The translations under genes and the position numbers were made by a program. This document shows positions 59,903-64,000 of a stretch of DNA of 64,000 nucleotides, one piece after another. The notes under the pieces were generated by a model that was given only the letters and a program-made list of their open reading frames with translations, made no database searches and was not told the origin of the DNA. The DNA comes from Acinetobacter sp. ANC 4558 (lineage in GTDB: Bacteria; Pseudomonadota; Gammaproteobacteria; Pseudomonadales; Moraxellaceae), in contig NZ_NEGH01000003.1 in the NCBI RefSeq assembly GCF_002135375.1, positions 269,999 through 333,998 of the forward strand. The letters are read 5' to 3'. Numbering within the stretch: position 1 is the first letter of the stretch; each line of letters begins with the position of its first letter.

Positions 59903-61558
59903 TTAAGCTCCAATCTCGTGTTTCATAATTTCTGTAAGTGCGGTGCGGATCACAAATAGACCATATTGACGATTTTCATATAGTGGACGAGTCCCACCAA
60001 ATAGAGGTGTTTCAAACAAATAGCCCTTTTTCTTAGAGGTTTCCTGCCAATCTAAGCATGTTGTACCACCTGTATTTTTTGCTATTCTGATTGGATTCTT
60101 CTTTAAGTAATTAAAGTCTTTTTGAATCGATGCTTGGATTTTCATTGCAATTCGCTTTACAACATTCAACGTTTCAAGCTTCGATGTCCCATACCAGCCT
60201 GAGCGATAGATTCCTGCGTTGTAGTTATGGAAATCCACAAATACTGAGGCATCAGAATGTAATTGCGGTAGGCTGCAAGCAACCTGTGTTTCAGGTTGAT
60301 CCAATGGTTTTTGACCTGCTTCCCCATTTGCCCATTTACTCCACCCTGCAGGGGCATTTCTATTAATATTTACACCGTTATGATTATTTCGAGTATTTGC
60401 GTCATAACCGTTCGGGCAAATCATGGGTACGATGACAATTCTAAATTGGCTTAAAAATGATGCTTCTTCAATTTCATTTGAACGATTTAAAATTTCGTTA
60501 AACAATACTGCAAACTGCAGTACTGAATCTCTTTCAATCCCATGCACACCCGTTGTCACAACCAATTTAATTGGCTGCATCTCCGCACTAGTCCAACCAT
60601 TTGTCCCATCATCTTCAAACAACTTGGGGGTGTATGAGTATTGACGAATTTCATTATTTAAACCGTCATATCCCAGTACTTCACTAGATACACGATCAGG
60701 ATGTTGTGCTTTTAATACATCGTAGAAATCATAAACGTCGGTATGCTTCTTAAAGATTTCAAATGAATCTTTAATATAGAGATCATCTGTAAAATCTTGC
60801 TGTACACATAACTTGCTATAATTTAAATATGGCTCTTTGTTTTTTAAGGCATTCGGATTTAATGCACTATAATTTAATTCGGAAAAATCTAGATCAGTAT
60901 CTTGCTGATTATTTGAGTTAAGAATATTGAGATTTTGATCAACCGTAATGAATGCTATTTCATTTTTTTTAGTGAAAAAGTCTCGTAAATATAAGTCACT
61001 ATTTCCAAATATTAGGTTTAAGTTCCGATCTACAATTTGAAATGACGGACTTTCAGGTTTGATATGAAAATCATAATGGTAGTTTTGCTGGAAGTTTCCT
61101 TCAGCATCTACTGCAATTAAAACATTCCCAATAGCATCAAGCCCTTGCCAACTATCCTGATTCGCACTTACTTGAGTATGAAAATCAAATGTTTGAATAT
61201 CGCTAATTTTTTTATTTAACTGCAGTGATTTTTCATCTGTATATTGATTTGCCAAATCCTTATCACTTGCCCCAGTGTCATTCCACTTAGCGCCATCCCA
61301 CAGCCATACCTTTTTGGTTTCCATGTCCTGTGCAAGACTACCTTCAATGCTTGGCTTGTATTTATCAAGTGCAGCTTTATTAGCGAAACCTCGCTTTAGC
61401 CCATTATCTAGCAATGTTTGCTCAACACCTGGTGCTGTTAAATATTCAGCTCCACGTCTTGTTTTTACCTTTTTCTTGCCATTGCCACTGACAAAATCAT
61501 CTAATGAGTCCGCATCTTTATCAGCATTCTCAAGCTTTTCTATCGTAATAATCGCCAT
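59903..61558 (-). CDS. phage tail fibre protein fused to M14-type zinc carboxypeptidase domain
   Basis: A 551-residue protein. The first about 120 residues are a common phage fibre start (VSGNGKKKVKTRRGAEYLTAPG). From about residue 290 a metallopeptidase-like domain follows with the M14 pattern: zinc ligands H-G-I-E near 337-340 and histidine in VDFHNY near 442, substrate residues N-R in VNINRN near 397, and a glutamate in LFETPLFGG near 514. The start at 61558 follows GGGGAAAA. It likely modifies a surface peptide or glycan; peptidoglycan stem peptides and capsule are both open possibilities. Confidence 0.8.
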   Translation of the reverse strand: MAIITIEKLENADKDADSLDDFVSGNGKKKVKTRRGAEYLTAPGVEQTLLDNGLKRGFANKAALDKYKPSIEGSLAQDMETKKVWLWDGAKWNDTGASDKDLANQYTDEKSLQLNKKISDIQTFDFHTQVSANQDSWQGLDAIGNVLIAVDAEGNFQQNYHYDFHIKPESPSFQIVDRNLNLIFGNSDLYLRDFFTKKNEIAFITVDQNLNILNSNNQQDTDLDFSELNYSALNPNALKNKEPYLNYSKLCVQQDFTDDLYIKDSFEIFKKHTDVYDFYDVLKAQHPDRVSSEVLGYDGLNNEIRQYSYTPKLFEDDGTNGWTSAEMQPIKLVVTTGVHGIERDSVLQFAVLFNEILNRSNEIEEASFLSQFRIVIVPMICPNGYDANTRNNHNGVNINRNAPAGWSKWANGEAGQKPLDQPETQVACSLPQLHSDASVFVDFHNYNAGIYRSGWYGTSKLETLNVVKRIAMKIQASIQKDFNYLKKNPIRIAKNTGGTTCLDWQETSKKKGYLFETPLFGGTRPLYENRQYGLFVIRTALTEIMKHEIGA

Positions 61559-61574
61559 GCTTTTCCCCAGGCAT

Positions 61575-61597
61575 AAAAAAAGCACTCTTTCGAGTGC
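61575..61597 (-). terminator. intrinsic terminator between gpJ-like and fibre genes
   Basis: GCACTC and GAGTGC flank GAAA on the minus strand, followed by T7. It lies 16 bases upstream of the fibre start codon. Confidence 0.85.
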
Positions 61598-61614
61598 CTG
61601 ATTCGGTTTAAATC

Positions 61615-64000
61615 TTAGATAAATGAATGATCTTTTTCGTAATAACGTGCATCGTAATTGATACAGGTGAGATTATTCGTCAGCTCATCATTTGGACTGA
61701 GTTCGGTGAGTAGAAATGCTTGTTTCTTTGCATCTTGTTCCTCGACAATCAAATAAGTAGTCGTGATAGATCGATCTTCATCCACAACCAGTTGCTTCAA
61801 TGGTGCACGACTTAAAATAACCTCATTAGGGTTATTCCCCATCACACAACTGATCATATCAACCGTGCCACTATCCATCTGCAGACATATGAAATATGTT
61901 GTCTTTGGTTTTAATTCAACATCTTGAGAGAGTGTTAAGGTCAAACCACTCACATCTTCAACTTGCCCGTCTTGGGTTCTGAGCTTTCTATTGTCAGCCA
62001 CTAAAATACGATCATTTCTGATCAATAAATTAGACTCATCCAAAGCAGTGAATTCACAACTAACACTCTGATACTGCAACTTATTCCATTCTCGCCATGC
62101 CCTGGTTTTAGCCACAGCATGATTACGAATACCCGATGTTGTAATTTTCATCGGATTACGTGCCGAACCATTTTCAGGAATGGAATAAGTGGTGCGTATG
62201 TCATCATCAGGTGAAGTGTATTCAAGTTCTACACCGTCATAGTCTTTATTGATGCCGATATTAATCGTCCGTTTCTCACTACCCGGTACCTTATTGCGGT
62301 GATTAAACAACAAGACAGAATGATCTTGTGGCCCTTCAAACTTCCAACGAAGTTTATTGCCATAACGGTGTGTTTCACAAAAACATGCTGAAGCAATCAT
62401 GCCTGCCTGTTCTTCAAAACTCAGATTGTCATCATCAAAGGTGTAATTAAATTCTGTTGCAGCATCCGACCCAAAATAGTTTTTAACCTTTTGAATTTCA
62501 GCTTTGATCTGAACAATATCAAGCTCAGACGCAGAACGCCGACCAATGTATTGATCTAATGCCATGTTAATTAGGGCTTGTCCTGCATCACGCGTTGCAA
62601 CATACGCCCCTGTTCCATCCACACGAAGTCTACGTGTAACTAAGCAATTTAACTTTCGATCTTTGACGGACAAAGCACCATCCGTTGCCGTGGTTTTTAA
62701 TCGAACCACAGTAACATCGGGGTAATTACGCTTCTGTGAAGCATAGGTGGCATATACACTCTTAATCTTCACTTCTGTAACAGGTCGGTTATTTTCCTTG
62801 GCATAGGTCTTAGCAAGACGAAAACGAAAGCTTCCTTTATCTGGTAAGTTGTAACGATAAGTGCGACCAAAACTTGATTTGGTTTGAGCCCATATGCTCC
62901 AGTCATGATTAATGATTGGCCCATAAGGTCTTTTATTCTCATCTAGCATTTGAATTTGTACTGTGACGGTACAACCTGCTTGACGCTCACCCCCTGAATC
63001 TGTTGTTGCATACATGCCTTGTGGCGCATAGACATTAAAAACTGCTTGTGTTGCTTGCTCAAATTCAATGTTAAACCATCCCACCCACTTGTTGGCCACA
63101 ATCTCAAGTTCAACATTGGTTGACTTACCTTGAGTGCTACCATTAAACATGTTTGGTAATTTCAACCATTCCGCATTGACGGTACTGGCATTCGCTAGAG
63201 TGATTTGAGCTGAACTAATCGCACTGATTGAATAGATTCCATCTAAAGTCATTGAATCTGCATTCAAATTCAGGGTAATCCCTGCATTAACTGTTTGATC
63301 TTCTACAACATCATTCCAATTAAAGTTCACTTGCTTAGCATTCACCAGTTGGATCGTATAGGTGTAAATATCTTGGCTCAATGTGCGTGTGACCCGACTT
63401 ACTTCATACTGTCCAGAGACATCACGAAATAAACGATCTTTAACAACTGTTGTTGATTCTCCTGTTTCAGGATCAACAATTATTTCTTCTACGATGTATT
63501 CAAATGAAGCGCCATTCAAAAGCAGTCCTTTATATCCTGCAAAGGCTTCAATATCTAATGGGCTTTGTACAATGACTTGAAAGCTCGGTGTTAATACTGC
63601 AGTACCTGATAAAATAGCATCATTAATCCCAAATCCTGCGCCTGTAATTGCGATACCATCACCGACTTTAAACGACTGAGTGAAATCGATATTTGCTGTA
63701 TTTCGAATCACACCACCTGTCATGAAATAGAGGGCTTTAGATTCAAGACTTAAATCATTTGGCTTGACCAAAGACTGTCCATTAATGGCATCTGATTTTC
63801 TGACAGCGCGAGGTGCTGAAGTAAATGCAGTACCTGTTCGATAAATAGTTTCATTGCCAGTAATAGATTTATTTGGATCATAGATACTGACCGATGTGCC
63901 TTCAATCCCTTCAATGGCTGTATCACCATCTTTACAGTTATGAATTTGATAATAGCCACGACCAATGACCATTAAACACTCTTCAATTTCAATCCCATTT
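61615..64000 (-). CDS. phage tail tip/host specificity protein J-like (partial)
   Basis: The last about 795 residues of a large tail tip protein; the frame stays open to the window edge, so the N-terminus is missing. The part seen has fibronectin-like and beta-sandwich segments typical of lambda gpJ/TipJ (WRKLEYQSV-like EWNKLQYQSVSCEF, RNDRILVADNRKLRTQDGQVEDVSGLTLTLSQDVEL region near the end, DNRKLRTQDGQVEDVSGL). It forms the tail tip hub and contacts the receptor. It is the first of the late genes in view and is followed by a terminator and then the fibre gene. Confidence 0.85.
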   Translation of the reverse strand, partial: NGIEIEECLMVIGRGYYQIHNCKDGDTAIEGIEGTSVSIYDPNKSITGNETIYRTGTAFTSAPRAVRKSDAINGQSLVKPNDLSLESKALYFMTGGVIRNTANIDFTQSFKVGDGIAITGAGFGINDAILSGTAVLTPSFQVIVQSPLDIEAFAGYKGLLLNGASFEYIVEEIIVDPETGESTTVVKDRLFRDVSGQYEVSRVTRTLSQDIYTYTIQLVNAKQVNFNWNDVVEDQTVNAGITLNLNADSMTLDGIYSISAISSAQITLANASTVNAEWLKLPNMFNGSTQGKSTNVELEIVANKWVGWFNIEFEQATQAVFNVYAPQGMYATTDSGGERQAGCTVTVQIQMLDENKRPYGPIINHDWSIWAQTKSSFGRTYRYNLPDKGSFRFRLAKTYAKENNRPVTEVKIKSVYATYASQKRNYPDVTVVRLKTTATDGALSVKDRKLNCLVTRRLRVDGTGAYVATRDAGQALINMALDQYIGRRSASELDIVQIKAEIQKVKNYFGSDAATEFNYTFDDDNLSFEEQAGMIASACFCETHRYGNKLRWKFEGPQDHSVLLFNHRNKVPGSEKRTINIGINKDYDGVELEYTSPDDDIRTTYSIPENGSARNPMKITTSGIRNHAVAKTRAWREWNKLQYQSVSCEFTALDESNLLIRNDRILVADNRKLRTQDGQVEDVSGLTLTLSQDVELKPKTTYFICLQMDSGTVDMISCVMGNNPNEVILSRAPLKQLVVDEDRSITTTYLIVEEQDAKKQAFLLTELSPNDELTNNLTCINYDARYYEKDHSFI

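Overview
The window looks like a chromosome segment of an Acinetobacter species. The DNA is AT-rich. The gene sets are gammaproteobacterial: pyrG-kdsA-eno-ftsB-ispD, tusDCBE, a PiuA/PiuC-type siderophore uptake locus, and a UmuD with the N-terminal extension and operator type known from Acinetobacter UmuDAb. The assignment is inferred from gene content, not from a search. No rRNA, tRNA or CRISPR array was seen.

Layout. 1-13.9 kb holds a MarR-MFS pair, a nitroreductase, a Fur-controlled fumC, an odd GalE paralogue, a malic enzyme with an AEC carrier, and small hydrolase, LysR and GNAT genes. 14-19.3 kb is an iron-uptake block: a TonB-dependent receptor (PiuA type), a PiuC dioxygenase, and a convergent two-component system with a Fur-box-like site in front of it. 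19.5-20.2 kb is a small membrane protein/XRE regulator operon whose promoter is bracketed by two identical operators. 20.5-21.9 kb is the tusDCBE sulfur relay. 23.3-24.8 kb is a DadA-like dehydrogenase under a tandem glycine riboswitch. 24.9-31.1 kb is a core operon for cell envelope, division and nucleotide synthesis. 31.3-52.3 kb is mostly housekeeping and catabolic: dkgB, a ydhP-type MFS, fadH with a PadR regulator and twin operators, a Pif1-like helicase, an aldehyde dehydrogenase with a GAF regulator, Ggt, glnS, ppiB, lpxH and a cold-shock gene.

From about 52.8 kb the window becomes accessory. A 20-base piece matching the end of a phage spanin gene (52844) and a decayed endolysin tail (56.5 kb) bracket a 3.6 kb stretch. 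That stretch carries umuD, an umuC cut off after about 30 conserved residues, an aromatic-acid-type MFS carrier and a formamidase-like hydrolase. An outer-membrane barrel gene follows. From 57.5 kb to the end lies the late end of a prophage on the minus strand: gpJ-like tail tip protein (running off the window), a tail fibre with a built-in M14-type metallopeptidase, a lectin-like tail protein, holin, GH24 endolysin, and Rz with embedded Rz1. Intrinsic terminators sit between these phage units.

The most interesting items are the fibre-metallopeptidase fusion, the cargo embedded in relic lysis genes, the glycine riboswitch in front of a D-amino-acid-dehydrogenase-type gene, and three self-contained regulator/operator modules (XRE, PadR and Fur/two-component) that can be read directly from the sequence.
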